A stretch of 64,000 nucleotides of DNA from Pseudoalteromonas sp. Z1A8 (GCF_011378855.1 NZ_WTLB01000017.1:1-64000); one strand, 5' to 3'. Shown: positions 8,997 through 18,408, counted from the first letter of the stretch. Notes: a model not told the origin generated them from the letters alone. Translations and numbers: made by a program.

Positions 8997-9788
8997 ATGA
9001 AGGATATATTTCACGATTTTAAAAATGGAAGTTCTAGAGATAAACTTTCTATTTTATCCGATTTTTCAACCATTCTTGGAGTTTCCGTTGCGACCTTTGT
9101 TGCTGGACCATTACTTAGCAAATTTGCGGATATTGAGTTTGTCTTAAGTGATTTTATAATATCAGTCTTGTTTTACTTCATTTGTATTTACACAGCTGGA
9201 GGAGCTTTCTATAAATATGTTCAGTCATCCTATGAAAATTACAAAAATAAACAATATGGTGAGATTACGGGAAAATCAATTGTGTTTCTTCTTTTTGTTT
9301 GGCTTTGTACTGTAGGGTTTCCATATGTTAAGTACTATACAGGGAACTTTTTTAATGTAAGTTACTTGCTTGCTCCCCCAGCTAATTCCGCTATTAAGGG
9401 GGTGGATAAAATTAAATTATCAAATAGTTCTGAATTAACAAAAATATCGATTTCTTTAGTCTTAAGCGATACTACTGATCCTAGTGATTACATTTCAGTT
9501 CTTTACAACCAAGACAAAGAGGGTCTTTATCGAATAGTTAAATATGGAAGCACATTTAACTCAGAATATGAAATTCCTATAAACAAACAAGGTAATATAC
9601 TCATTCCCTTGAAATCAACGGAACAGAATACCAGCAATCCTTACTTAGTTATTTTTAGAAAGTCTGATTGGTCATTCTTTGAAAAGCTTGGAGGTAAGTT
9701 TGGCTACCCTTCCGGCTTAATACAAATACCAACAAATGATATTGAGGTTTATGGTGCCTTTTCTCAGGAAATAGAGCTTCACAAGTAG
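8997..9788 (+). CDS. Unknown membrane protein
   Basis: A 263-residue protein I do not recognise. Three hydrophobic segments are visible: residues about 25-47 (STILGVSVATFVAGPLL), 53-75 (FIISVLFYFICIYTAGGAF) and 98-115 (SIVFLLFVWLCTVGFPYV). After them comes a soluble C-terminal part of about 145 residues rich in beta-type sequence (LSNSSELTKISISLVL, ISVLYNQDKEGLYRIVKYG), likely periplasmic or extracytoplasmic. The purine-rich GAGAGAGATAG precedes the ATG. Codon use is more AT-rich than in neighbouring genes, it stands alone with its own terminator, and it sits beside a gene remnant, all compatible with recent acquisition. Confidence 0.6.
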   Translation: MKDIFHDFKNGSSRDKLSILSDFSTILGVSVATFVAGPLLSKFADIEFVLSDFIISVLFYFICIYTAGGAFYKYVQSSYENYKNKQYGEITGKSIVFLLFVWLCTVGFPYVKYYTGNFFNVSYLLAPPANSAIKGVDKIKLSNSSELTKISISLVLSDTTDPSDYISVLYNQDKEGLYRIVKYGSTFNSEYEIPINKQGNILIPLKSTEQNTSNPYLVIFRKSDWSFFEKLGGKFGYPSGLIQIPTNDIEVYGAFSQEIELHK

Positions 9789-9832
9789 TTAAACTCATAA
9801 ACCGCTAACCCATAACTAGTATTAAAAATATT

Positions 9833-9862
9833 TTTAGCACTATTCATAGTGCTAAATTTTTT
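9833..9862 (+). terminator. Strong Rho-independent terminator
   Basis: TTTAGCACTA and TAGTGCTAAA form a 10-bp stem with a TTCA loop, followed by six Ts, 45 bases after the unknown membrane-protein gene. Confidence 0.85.
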
Positions 9863-9870
9863 CCTACCCC

Positions 9871-10069
9871 TCAAAGCTCTCTTTTTGCAGTTCTATAGTG
9901 AGTGCTTTGTACTCGGTTGTATACTTCTTCTTTTGTGTAACCTCCCAAATTTAAAATAAATGCAGCTACCAACCCTTTGCGGCCAGTGCCGCCTTTGCAG
10001 TGTATGACCATGCTCTGTTTGTGTTGTATGGCTTGTAGTATGTCGCTTTTTACATTTAGTGCTTATTGA
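9871..10069 (-). pseudogene. C-terminal remnant of a dual-specificity/tyrosine phosphatase gene
   Basis: Reading the minus strand from about 10069 to the TGA at 9871 gives a short frame containing SMVIHCKGGTGRKGLVAAFI, then LGGYTKEEVYNRVQ. HCKGGTGR is the P-loop signature HCxxGxxR of cysteine-based phosphatases, with the catalytic Cys present. The expected upstream domain of about 100 residues is missing: an in-frame TAA lies just before ALNVKSD and there is no start codon with a ribosome site. This is the 3' end of a deleted gene. A 66-codon frame in another register covers the same bases and is a shadow. Confidence 0.7.
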
Positions 10070-10179
10070 CTCTATATTATTTTTATATGGCAACTATAAG
10101 CATTACTGATTACAAGTTTAAGATTGAATAATAAGCGAAAATACTAGATACTGTTTTTATATACAGTTGTGGCGATATT

Positions 10180-12339
10180 ATGAAAAAAGAATTACCAGCA
10201 AAATACTATTTAGCGCATTTTAGAGAGCTTATTGAGTTTGTAACAAGTAAATGTATGCATTTACTTGAGCCTAAACATAGTGAATTTATTAGTAAAATTA
10301 ACCAGCTAGATGAGCAAAGCCAATGCATGTTGGCGCGAGTGTACTCGCGCAAGCCTTATTTGGTGCAAGCGCAGTCACTTAATTACGAAGAAATAACATC
10401 ACCGCATCAGGCTATTTATACGCTAAAAAAAGCGGGCATTTTATTTGAGCCAAACGAGCAGCATTACTCGCAGCTTTTGGCTCACTTAACCAAACCTGCT
10501 TTGCTGGAGTTACTAAGTAATTACCCTGATCAAATAAGCTTTAAAAAGAGCGCCGCTAAAGGCGCGCTGGTGGATATTGCCCGTGAGTTTTTTAAAACAT
10601 GCCCACACGAGCTTGCGCCACTTTATAGCCAGTATGTAATTAATAACCGCAGTGATTACTACGAGTATTTTGAGTTTTTATTTGCAGGCAAATTAAGCAG
10701 TGGTGATGTGAATCATCAAAATCGTTTTGTAATGCGAGATTTAGGTTTAACCGCTACGCGCGAAGGGCACAGCGAGAGTTTGTCGCGCTTTGAAACACTT
10801 GATGAAGCGCAATCGAACTATTTATTAAACCGTTATCGGTTAGCATTTAAAAATATAACGGATGAGAGCGATTATATTGCTTTAGCGCCGCAGGTTTTAA
10901 TGCAAGCTGCGCACGGTGCCATTGCTGTTGCGTTAAAAAACAAATTATTAGTAAGGCTTTATAGGCAACTAAAGGCAGTTGATAGCGAACTTGCTTTTAG
11001 CTTACTTGAAGGGTGCGTGGATGATAGCGAAGCACAAGAAATTCAAATAAGAGAGCAATACAGGCTTGGTAATAAAGAGTGGGTAAAAGCACGATTAGAA
11101 GCGATTATTGAAAATCCGCTTACTGATGATTTACTTTATTTTGCTGACGATTTTTTAATGCGTAAGTTTAATAAAAAAACACGGTCGCGTTTAAGTGCCA
11201 TGCTTAGCGATACCCAGTGCGTGCTAGAAATAGATGAACTGTACCGAGGTGAAGTAGAGCAGGGCGTAAACGATTATTATACTCGCCAAGGTATGGCTGT
11301 ATTTAATACCGAAAACACGCTTTGGCAAAGTTTGTTTGGTTTAGTATTTTGGCACGAGTTATTTGTAGAGTCGCCTTACCCGCCATGTAATGAGTTTGAT
11401 ATTTATCCGCAAGTATTAAGGCTTGGTAATTTTTATGAAGCGCAGCAAACACAAATAAATGAGCGTTTAGCGCAATGCCAAACGTCGCAAGCATTACTTA
11501 ATTTAGTGTGTAAAAATGCAGCGCAATACTTTGATCAACCTAATGGTTTATTTAGATGGCATAAAGAGCTACTACAACCGTTAGAAGCACTCATTTTAAA
11601 TAGCCCAATTGATGCATTAATTACCCATTTAACCAATATGAGTAAACATTATTTACAACTAAAAGACGGCTACCCCGACTTAATGGTAATTAATAATGGC
11701 AAAGTACATTTTGAAGAGGTAAAAGCGCCGGGCGACAAACTTAGGCGAAACCAATTAACCACTATTGATAACCTTAAAAATGTGGGCTTTACAGTCCACA
11801 TTGCTGCGGTTAAATGGTTTGTAGATCCAAACCGTATTTACAGCGTAGTAGATATAGAAACCACAGGCGGTTTAAAAGGCGGTAACCGCATTACCGAAAT
11901 TGGCCTTGTAAAAGTACAGCACGGCAAAGTAATAGACACCTGGACGACACTTGTAAATCCACAGCGGCACATACCCGGATTTATAACGTCATTAACCGGT
12001 ATTAGCGACAGCATGGTGCGCAATGCCCCTGTATTTGCCGAAATAGCACAGCCATTGTTAGATAAACTCACAGGCAGTATTTTTGTAGCCCATAACGTTA
12101 ATTTTGACTACGGCTTTATTAAAAAAGAATGCGAGATGGCAGGACACTTTTTTAAAATGCCAAAAATGTGCACCGTGGTAGAGTCGCGCAAAGCGTTTAA
12201 AGGCTTAAAGTCGTATTCGCTGGGCAATCTCTCATCGCACTTTAATTTAAATTTAACCAGCCATCACCGGGCACTTGCCGATGCAACCGCCACTGCAGAG
12301 TTATTATTACTTATTCAGCAATCCCAAAGTAGTGAATAG
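10180..12339 (+). CDS. VRR-NUC (FAN1-type) nuclease fused to a DEDDh 3'-5' exonuclease
   Basis: A 719-residue protein with two nuclease modules. Residues 1 to about 430 are helical, with the pattern of the FAN1 SAP/TPR-like region. Residues about 440-545 are a VRR-NUC domain with the PD-(D/E)xK core PDLMVI...FEEVKAPGDKLRRNQ. From about residue 552 to the end runs a DnaQ/epsilon-like exonuclease: Exo I VDIETTGG, Exo II AHNVNFDYGFI and Exo III HRALADATATAELL, with the invariant D, E, D and D visible. FAN1 enzymes cut flap structures in interstrand crosslink repair, and bacterial homologues are usually about 550 residues without the exonuclease. The gene is single, starts at an ATG, and lies next to the unassigned catabolic locus, with which no link is evident. 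Confidence 0.85.
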   Translation: MKKELPAKYYLAHFRELIEFVTSKCMHLLEPKHSEFISKINQLDEQSQCMLARVYSRKPYLVQAQSLNYEEITSPHQAIYTLKKAGILFEPNEQHYSQLLAHLTKPALLELLSNYPDQISFKKSAAKGALVDIAREFFKTCPHELAPLYSQYVINNRSDYYEYFEFLFAGKLSSGDVNHQNRFVMRDLGLTATREGHSESLSRFETLDEAQSNYLLNRYRLAFKNITDESDYIALAPQVLMQAAHGAIAVALKNKLLVRLYRQLKAVDSELAFSLLEGCVDDSEAQEIQIREQYRLGNKEWVKARLEAIIENPLTDDLLYFADDFLMRKFNKKTRSRLSAMLSDTQCVLEIDELYRGEVEQGVNDYYTRQGMAVFNTENTLWQSLFGLVFWHELFVESPYPPCNEFDIYPQVLRLGNFYEAQQTQINERLAQCQTSQALLNLVCKNAAQYFDQPNGLFRWHKELLQPLEALILNSPIDALITHLTNMSKHYLQLKDGYPDLMVINNGKVHFEEVKAPGDKLRRNQLTTIDNLKNVGFTVHIAAVKWFVDPNRIYSVVDIETTGGLKGGNRITEIGLVKVQHGKVIDTWTTLVNPQRHIPGFITSLTGISDSMVRNAPVFAEIAQPLLDKLTGSIFVAHNVNFDYGFIKKECEMAGHFFKMPKMCTVVESRKAFKGLKSYSLGNLSSHFNLNLTSHHRALADATATAELLLLIQQSQSSE

Positions 12340-12807
12340 GTCCTCAGATTAACTAAAAGCCACTAACTAGTTATGCTATGAATAGTCAGCACTTAATTGA
12401 AAATTAATTATGTGCTGACACTTAAAGTAGATCTTTAATACAATTTAGACTTCGAAGTCTAAATGGTGCGCTTTGTTTGTATTTCCCCTCCTTTCTTTGT
12501 TTAAATCCCCTATATTAAACTGATCAAACCAGTAACTTTAAATCAGCTGTAAAAATTAAACTTGTTTATTATTAGTTGCTTGAATGAGTTTTGTGTTTTT
12601 ATTTTTATAACGCGTGTTAGTTACATGTAAAAGTTGCATTAATCGCTGTTGCATTCGAATGCAAAAAGCGGTAGTTTTTATGAGTCGAAAAAATAGTCAT
12701 TTAAATATCGCGTTTTTAATAATTATAAATAATAAGAATGTGATGGTGGGGCATAGCATCCATAAATGCTTAATAAAATTCATTTCAACAGGTGGAGAAT
12801 TTATCTC
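12340..12807. other. Regulatory intergenic region, 468 bases
   Basis: Contains an 8-bp-arm hairpin (GTCAGCAC at 12385-12392 with GTGCTGAC at 12412-12419) just past the nuclease gene and the operator palindrome at 12443-12464. The remaining 340 bases are AT-rich leader before the receptor gene, with no convincing gene. The long distance between operator and start suggests a long 5' leader. Confidence 0.5.
12443..12464. promoter_or_regulatory. LacI-type operator, copy 1
   Basis: A perfect 22-bp palindrome with core TAGACTTCGAAGTCTA and a central CG, as LacI-family operators have. It matches the consensus TTGACTTCGAAGTCAA seen upstream of other units of the locus at 14 of 16 positions. It precedes the first TonB receptor. 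Confidence 0.75.
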
Positions 12808-15162
12808 ATGACGACGAATATTTTACGTAAAACACTTATTTTTGCTGCTGTAAATACGGCGTTATTAGGCTCAGCATCTGTATTTTCACAAGAAGCAAAG
12901 TTAAACCCTAATAAAGAGTTGGAGGTTATTTCTGTTACCTCTACTAAGCGGGTTAAAAGTATTCAGTCGGTGCCGTTGGCAGTTACAGCTGTATCGGCTA
13001 AAGATTTACTAGAAAATGGCATAACCGATATTTTAAGCCTTGATAGCCTAGCGCCAGGTTTAAAGTCGGGTGTGTCGGGCAGTGATGCTCGCCCCGCCAT
13101 GCGCGGTGCCAGAACAGAGCAAGTAGAAGCTAACGATGTTGCCATTGCGTTTTATTCTAATGGCGTTTATCGCCCTCGTCATGGGCAAGCACTTGCTGGT
13201 TTTGTAGATTTAGAGCGTGTAGAAGTACTTCGCGGGCCGCAAGGTACGTTGTTTGGTCGTAACTCATTTGGTGGAGCTATTGATGTAATAGCTAAAAAGC
13301 CAGAGCTTGATATTACCGAAGGCGGTATGGCTACAACATTTGGTAATTATGGTCATTTACGCGGTGAAGGCTTTTTTAATGCCGCTTTAACCGATGATAC
13401 CGCAGTACGCTTTACTGGGGTGCGAGAAATACGCGACCCATACGTAGAGAATTCGTTTAATGAATCAGCAGGCTTAAAAGATGCAGATATGTATTTTTTG
13501 CGTGGCCAAATATTTACTGAGTTTAACGATGATGTAAATTTAAATGTAAAAGTAGAAACATGGCAGGACGAGTCAAATGGCGGCGGTGCATTTGGTTACC
13601 ATATTTTAGGTGTACCTATAAACCCAGCGACAGGTAAAACAAGCTTGTCGGCACCATTAACTGAGCGAATTGGTCGCGATGATGTGTGTGGCAGTAATTG
13701 TGGTCGCTTTGGTGCAGGCTTAGATAATGCAGCAACGCCTGGGCTTGATACTGCACAAGGTGTGTCGTCAGACCCATTTACTCAGCAGTTTGATTATCAG
13801 CCATCACGCGATGTAAGCGATGTAAGTATTAGCGCCGAGTTAAACTGGTCGCTTGAGTCGGTTGATTTAAAAGTAATTGCAGCCTCAATGGATTACGAAG
13901 AAACGCGCCTTACCGATGGTGATTTTTCGACTTATGCAGCCACTGTAGATGGTAACGCAATTGAATCTAAAACTAACTCGTTAGAAGTACAAGTTAGCTC
14001 TACATACGAAAGTGATTTTGAGTGGGTGGCTGGTATTTACTTATTTTCAGAGGATCTAGACAACGCTTTTTTAAATGCGAGCTATGGAGCCGTGGTTGAT
14101 AATGTACCCGATACAACGCAGCCTCAAGCGCTTCAATATGCACCTTGGTTAAACCAAATTCAGTTAGAAACGCGATCAGCGGCGGCTTACTTTCAAGGTA
14201 ACTACGCATTTAGTGATGATACACGCGGTATAGCCGGCATAAGGTATACAAATGATAGCCGTGAGTGGGATATTTACGGTCAAAATACTAATGATTTAAG
14301 CACGCTAGATTTTTCAGAATTAGAAGTTAAAGACGCAGATGGCGATTGGAGTAAAATAACGTGGAAGTTAGGCGTAGAGCATGACTTAACAAATTCTCAA
14401 TTGCTTTATGCTACGGTTTCTACAGGCTTTTTAGCGGGTAATGCACAGGGCGCTTTTAATGGCGAAAATAGCTACGACGAGCAAACAGTAACGGCTTACG
14501 AGGTTGGCTTTAAAAGCATGCTGCTTGATAATTCATTAAGATTTAACGCTTCTTTATATTACAACCAATACGAGGACTTACTTTCTACGCGTTTTCAAAA
14601 CGTAGGCGGTACGGCGGTATCGTTTTTTGGTAATGCGGGCGAAATTGATGCTGCTGGTCTTGAGCTTGAAATTGATTGGCAAGTGAGTGATGCATTGCGC
14701 CTAGGTGCACGTGCCGCGTTTACAGACTCTACCTATGGCGACTTTGTTACGCCAAATGTGTTTGAAGAAGGCGGAGAGACCATTAATGGCGTAGATAACT
14801 TACTGCAACTTGACGGTAACGAAGTGCAGTTAAGCCCAAAATATAACATTACTCTATTGGCGAGTTACGAGTTTGATTTAGGTGATAAAGGCCGCATTGT
14901 GCCTGCTACCAGTATTCAGTTATCGGATTCGTATACGACCAACGATCTCCCTTTTTCGTTTGGTACGCAAGATAGCTATCAAAAATACGATGCCAGCATT
15001 GCATGGTATTCGGCCGATAATGAGTGGGCCATACGCGCATATGTTCAAAATGCAGGTGATGAGCTTATTTTGCTTAGAACGGTTCGCTTTGGCGGTAATG
15101 TAGCGGCTGCTGACTATGCTAATCCTCGCACTTATGGTGTAAGAATAGGTTACAACTTTTAA
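12808..15162 (+). CDS. TonB-dependent receptor of the catabolic locus, first copy
   Basis: About 784 residues. I start it at the ATG with GGTGGAG ten bases upstream, rather than an ATG 42 bases earlier that has no ribosome site. A signal peptide ends near ASVFS, followed by LEVISVTSTKR. The plug has VPLAVTAVSAKDL, then VEVLRGPQGTLFGRNSFGGAIDVI; the barrel ends GVRIGYNF. This is the receptor class frequent in sphingomonads and Alteromonadales for organic substrates such as aromatics, sterols or oligosaccharides, not the siderophore class. Operator copy 1 lies upstream and a terminator follows. It probably imports the substrate of the locus, together with the neighbouring receptor. Confidence 0.88.
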   Translation: MTTNILRKTLIFAAVNTALLGSASVFSQEAKLNPNKELEVISVTSTKRVKSIQSVPLAVTAVSAKDLLENGITDILSLDSLAPGLKSGVSGSDARPAMRGARTEQVEANDVAIAFYSNGVYRPRHGQALAGFVDLERVEVLRGPQGTLFGRNSFGGAIDVIAKKPELDITEGGMATTFGNYGHLRGEGFFNAALTDDTAVRFTGVREIRDPYVENSFNESAGLKDADMYFLRGQIFTEFNDDVNLNVKVETWQDESNGGGAFGYHILGVPINPATGKTSLSAPLTERIGRDDVCGSNCGRFGAGLDNAATPGLDTAQGVSSDPFTQQFDYQPSRDVSDVSISAELNWSLESVDLKVIAASMDYEETRLTDGDFSTYAATVDGNAIESKTNSLEVQVSSTYESDFEWVAGIYLFSEDLDNAFLNASYGAVVDNVPDTTQPQALQYAPWLNQIQLETRSAAAYFQGNYAFSDDTRGIAGIRYTNDSREWDIYGQNTNDLSTLDFSELEVKDADGDWSKITWKLGVEHDLTNSQLLYATVSTGFLAGNAQGAFNGENSYDEQTVTAYEVGFKSMLLDNSLRFNASLYYNQYEDLLSTRFQNVGGTAVSFFGNAGEIDAAGLELEIDWQVSDALRLGARAAFTDSTYGDFVTPNVFEEGGETINGVDNLLQLDGNEVQLSPKYNITLLASYEFDLGDKGRIVPATSIQLSDSYTTNDLPFSFGTQDSYQKYDASIAWYSADNEWAIRAYVQNAGDELILLRTVRFGGNVAAADYANPRTYGVRIGYNF

Positions 15163-15242
15163 GCCTGTTATTGCTTTTAACTGCTTTATACTCAGTTAGG
15201 GTTTAGCTGAAGTTAAGTTATTAATAAAATTGGATATTATTT

Positions 15243-15281
15243 AAAAGGCCAGCAATATTGTATTGCTGGTCTTTTTGTTTT
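15243..15281 (+). terminator. Terminator of the first receptor gene
   Basis: AAAGGCCAGCAA pairs with TTGCTGGTCTTT around a short loop, with a run of Ts following. Confidence 0.85.
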
Positions 15282-15284
15282 TTA

Positions 15285-15296
15285 GATTTCGAAATC
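15285..15296. promoter_or_regulatory. LacI-type operator, copy 2 (weaker)
   Basis: GATTTCGAAATC is a perfect 12-bp palindrome. In a 16-base alignment it matches TTGACTTCGAAGTCAA at 12 positions. It lies about 97 bases upstream of copy 3 and may be a secondary site. Confidence 0.4.
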
Positions 15297-15381
15297 ATAC
15301 TAATTTGAATTTTAAATTATTGTTATTTATAACTTTTAGTGATTAAGCTTAATTATTAAGCAGAAAGTTGTTGATTTTTTT

Positions 15382-15393
15382 GACTTCGAAGTC
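15382..15393. promoter_or_regulatory. LacI-type operator, copy 3
   Basis: GACTTCGAAGTC, a perfect palindrome. The surrounding 16 bases match the locus consensus at 15 positions. It lies 109 bases before the second receptor and overlaps a possible -35 TTGACT. Confidence 0.75.
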
Positions 15394-15501
15394 TATTTTG
15401 TATCAATGCATTTTCAATTGATACAATTTGTTTACTGTAATAATTGAAAATGTAGAGTTGGGGAGAAGTAGACACGTTTTAAACTCGGGAGAATAATTAT
15501 A

Positions 15502-17907
15502 ATGAAAGCTAAATTTACACGGACTCTCGTTCATTTTGCTGTAACAACTGCTATTGCAGCAACCACAATGAATGCTCACAGCGCCGAAGAAGCAACATCA
15601 ACACAAACTCAGCAGCAAATTAAAGAACCAGCCATTGAACGCATAGCCGTTACTGCAAACCGTCGCTCACAAGATCTACAGGAAGTATCATCATCAATCA
15701 CCGCACTCGGGGAGGCTGATATTGCCCGTGCCGGTATTATTGATGTTACGGGTCTTGAGCAGGTTGTACCGGGTTTACGTATGGGGTCATCTGGTGGTGA
15801 GGTTCGTCCTGCCATGCGCGGCGCACGTACTAATGAGGTGGGTGTAGCAGGCACCGGTATTGCCGAGCAAATTGTAGGCATATTTCAAGATGGCATTTAC
15901 GTACCTACTACCTCATCTGGTTTAGGAGCATTGGTGGATGTGCAGCGCATAGAAGTGCTGCGTGGCCCACAAGGTACTCTATACGGGCGTAACACCTTTG
16001 CTGGCAGTATTAATATAATTACTAATCAACCTGTTTTTGACGATTTACTGGGGAGTATAAAAGTTGAAACAGGGAGTTATAACCGCAATGCTTACGAGGG
16101 TATTATAAATATTCCTGTAAGCGATACAATCGCGACTCGTTTTGTAGTGGCCTCTGATCGCCATGATGGCTATATTAATAATTTAGTGATTCCAGGACCT
16201 TCGGATGATTTACGCGAAAAAAATCAGTTTTATATGCGTAATGTCACTAAGTGGCAACCAAACGATAAGTTTAACGCAATGGTACGTTTTGACTACTCGC
16301 GTAAAAACTCAAACTCAGAAGCTATTTGGGGTTATCAGCAAATTGCGGGTTACCAAATAAGCGAAACGTCACCAGGCTCCGGTATATTTGATCCTAACCC
16401 TACAATTACAGCTGGGCATATTTATCAGCCAAGTGATGCGCAGCACGAAGATCTTGGCCCATATGATGTTTATCGCAATAGTTTTTCGCTTGATAAACAA
16501 GAAAGCTTTTCGACAACAGTAGCACTTGAGTGGTATACCGATTTTGCTGATATTAAGTGGACGACTAACTATTCAACCCTTAACGGCAAGCAATACTACG
16601 ACAACGACTATAGCGATGGCGGTATTGATTTTGTAGGTGGTTTTGGGCGAGTTGACGATCAAAAAACTCTATCGTCTGAGTTACAGTTTGCATCAAATAA
16701 TGATGATTCTGATTTTTCGTGGATTGGTGGACTTTACTACTTTGACCAAGAAGCAGATTGGAGCTGGTTATCGCATACAGATACAACAGGCGATGGTGTA
16801 TCAGACTCTGTTGTTGTGCCTTCGTGGGGGAATCCAGATTACGACCCGCATACGGCTAAATCTATCGCAGCGTATGGGCAGTTACGTTATCAAATTAGTG
16901 AAGACCTACGTGTTGTAGGTGGCTTGCGTGTTAACCAAGACGATAAAACGTTTACTGGTGATACCATTCCCGATTGGGATGATTCTGCAATGTTATATAA
17001 AGCGGCTGCAGAGTACGACATAAACAAAGACATAATGGTGTATGCAAGCGTAGCCACGGGTTACAGAACGGGTGGTGCAAACGATTCGCGCGTGGTAGCA
17101 CGTGGTGCAGACCCACTTTATGATAACGAAGATGTTATTTCGTACGAAATGGGTATGAAGAGCTATTTGCTAGATGGTGCAATGCGTTTAAATGTGTCGG
17201 TATTTATGAATAAGTACGAAGACGTAAAAGCACAGTTGTTTGCAACGTCATGTAACGATACAACAACGGGTGATACCGTTTTAGAATGTGTGTCTGCAGG
17301 TACAGCCACAACATTTGAGTATTACGAAAATGGCGGTGACGTAGAAACAAAAGGCCTTGAAGCCGACCTTCAATGGGTACCAATTGATAATTTAACACTT
17401 ACCGGTACGTTATCGTTATTGGATAGCGAATTTGCTGATGGTTACGCTGTGGGCAACGAACAACTTCGCCCGTTGCTAGCACTTGGTAACCAAGGCGGGC
17501 GTCAAGATATAAACGATAATTCAAGCCAATTTAGTTTTGAAGGCTGGCGACCTGCAATGGCGCCAGAGTACAGCATGGGGCTTTCGGCGCGTTATGAGTT
17601 TAGTTTAGGGGGCGACTCGTACTTAGTACCGTATATTCAAATGAATTACTTAGACGATTACTACGCGTTTGATACGAATATTCCAGAGGTAAGAGTAGAT
17701 GCGCATTTAATGGCTGATGCACGCCTAACTTGGTTTATAAACGACAGCGTACAAATTGAGGCTTATGTTAAGAATATTGGTGACAAAGCCATATTAACGC
17801 GTGGTGTGGTGCATTCACAAATTGTTGATGGTTTGCCAGCTAACTCAGTACAAGCAAACTGGAGCAACCCGCGTACGTGGGGCGCGAGCTTAAAATACCA
17901 GTTTTAA
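15502..17907 (+). CDS. TonB-dependent receptor of the catabolic locus, second copy
   Basis: An 801-residue outer-membrane receptor with a signal peptide ending at about residue 27 (NAHSA) and the start IERIAVTANRR. The plug contains SSSITALGEADI, LEQVVPGLRMGSSGGEVRPAMRGART and IEVLRGPQGTLYGRNTFAGSINII; the barrel ends WGASLKYQF. It is paralogous to the receptor just upstream: both share the RPAMRGART motif after the plug's first strands. A GGGAG ribosome site precedes the ATG. It has its own operator and terminator, so the two receptors can be expressed independently but by the same regulator. Confidence 0.88.
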   Translation: MKAKFTRTLVHFAVTTAIAATTMNAHSAEEATSTQTQQQIKEPAIERIAVTANRRSQDLQEVSSSITALGEADIARAGIIDVTGLEQVVPGLRMGSSGGEVRPAMRGARTNEVGVAGTGIAEQIVGIFQDGIYVPTTSSGLGALVDVQRIEVLRGPQGTLYGRNTFAGSINIITNQPVFDDLLGSIKVETGSYNRNAYEGIINIPVSDTIATRFVVASDRHDGYINNLVIPGPSDDLREKNQFYMRNVTKWQPNDKFNAMVRFDYSRKNSNSEAIWGYQQIAGYQISETSPGSGIFDPNPTITAGHIYQPSDAQHEDLGPYDVYRNSFSLDKQESFSTTVALEWYTDFADIKWTTNYSTLNGKQYYDNDYSDGGIDFVGGFGRVDDQKTLSSELQFASNNDDSDFSWIGGLYYFDQEADWSWLSHTDTTGDGVSDSVVVPSWGNPDYDPHTAKSIAAYGQLRYQISEDLRVVGGLRVNQDDKTFTGDTIPDWDDSAMLYKAAAEYDINKDIMVYASVATGYRTGGANDSRVVARGADPLYDNEDVISYEMGMKSYLLDGAMRLNVSVFMNKYEDVKAQLFATSCNDTTTGDTVLECVSAGTATTFEYYENGGDVETKGLEADLQWVPIDNLTLTGTLSLLDSEFADGYAVGNEQLRPLLALGNQGGRQDINDNSSQFSFEGWRPAMAPEYSMGLSARYEFSLGGDSYLVPYIQMNYLDDYYAFDTNIPEVRVDAHLMADARLTWFINDSVQIEAYVKNIGDKAILTRGVVHSQIVDGLPANSVQANWSNPRTWGASLKYQF

Positions 17908-17940
17908 CGTTTCCTAAATGGCCGCATGGCCATAACTTTC

Positions 17941-17976
17941 AGCCAGCTAATAAATTTATTAGCTGGCTTTTTTATT
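17941..17976 (+). terminator. Terminator of the second receptor gene
   Basis: AGCCAGCTAATAAA is followed directly by its exact complement and a T-tract, forming a 28-base perfect inverted repeat. Confidence 0.85.
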
Positions 17977-17985
17977 TAAAAAAAG

Positions 17986-18303
17986 CTATCGAATTAGTTC
18001 GCACTGAGCATTAGTATCATATTTAGCGAGTCTTTTTTTGCATTCATCCAAGGCTCTTGTATTTGCTTTAGATTGTGAGCTGTAACCCTCTGAAAAGCCA
18101 TAAAACTCGCCACCATTATAGGTTTTCCCTAGTGCGAATGCTTTTCTGCCAGCTCTTGATTCGAATGTGGTTAATGCATTTACCGTCGCTACATTATAAC
18201 TACTTGAGTCACACAAAAACGCGTTGGGTTCTATCTCACATAATGTAGGCGTAGCTTGGCAGCCAGTTAAAAGTAAGACGGTACAGATACTGAGATACTT
18301 CAT
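17986..18303 (-). CDS. Small predicted lipoprotein
   Basis: 105 residues. The start MKYLSICTVLLLTGCQ is a short type II signal with lipobox LTGC, so the mature protein is probably lipid-anchored at Cys15. The mature part has four more cysteines (CEIEP, LCDSS, DECKKRL, QCELIR), probably forming disulfides, and a GFSEGYSSQSKANTRALDEC segment that recalls DUF4189-type repeats. It lies between the receptor and the SnoaL operon, with its own promoter region, and may not belong to the locus. Function unknown. Confidence 0.7.
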   Translation of the reverse strand: MKYLSICTVLLLTGCQATPTLCEIEPNAFLCDSSSYNVATVNALTTFESRAGRKAFALGKTYNGGEFYGFSEGYSSQSKANTRALDECKKRLAKYDTNAQCELIR

Positions 18304-18364
18304 TTATTGTCCTTAATTATTATAATTTAAGGTTTAATGTACCTAAAAAAGTTAAAATTATAAA

Positions 18365-18389
18365 CAAAAAAAGCGCTCAGTGAGCGCTT
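18365..18389 (-). terminator. Terminator of the SnoaL/symporter operon
   Basis: AAGCGCTC and GAGCGCTT pair with a 3-base loop; on the minus strand a run of seven Ts follows. It sits 20 bases after the stop of the last SnoaL-like gene. Confidence 0.85.
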
Positions 18390-18408
18390 GAAGGGAAGTG
18401 GTAAGTGT

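Larger units (their letters stand above)
15163..15501. other. Regulatory intergenic region between the two receptors
   Basis: Carries the terminator of the first receptor, operator-like palindromes at 15285-15296 and 15382-15393, and a further dyad with 10-bp arms (TTGTATCAAT at 15398-15407, ATTGATACAA at 15417-15426). No gene is seen. Confidence 0.6.

Noticed and set aside
9893..10093. A 66-codon minus-strand frame
   Set aside because: It overlaps the phosphatase remnant in a different register; the HCKGGTGR frame is the meaningful one.
12414..12811. A plus-strand frame in the leader of the first receptor (12614-12811) and the long start at 12766
   Set aside because: No ribosome site; the GGTGGAG before 12808 fits the receptor start and its signal peptide.
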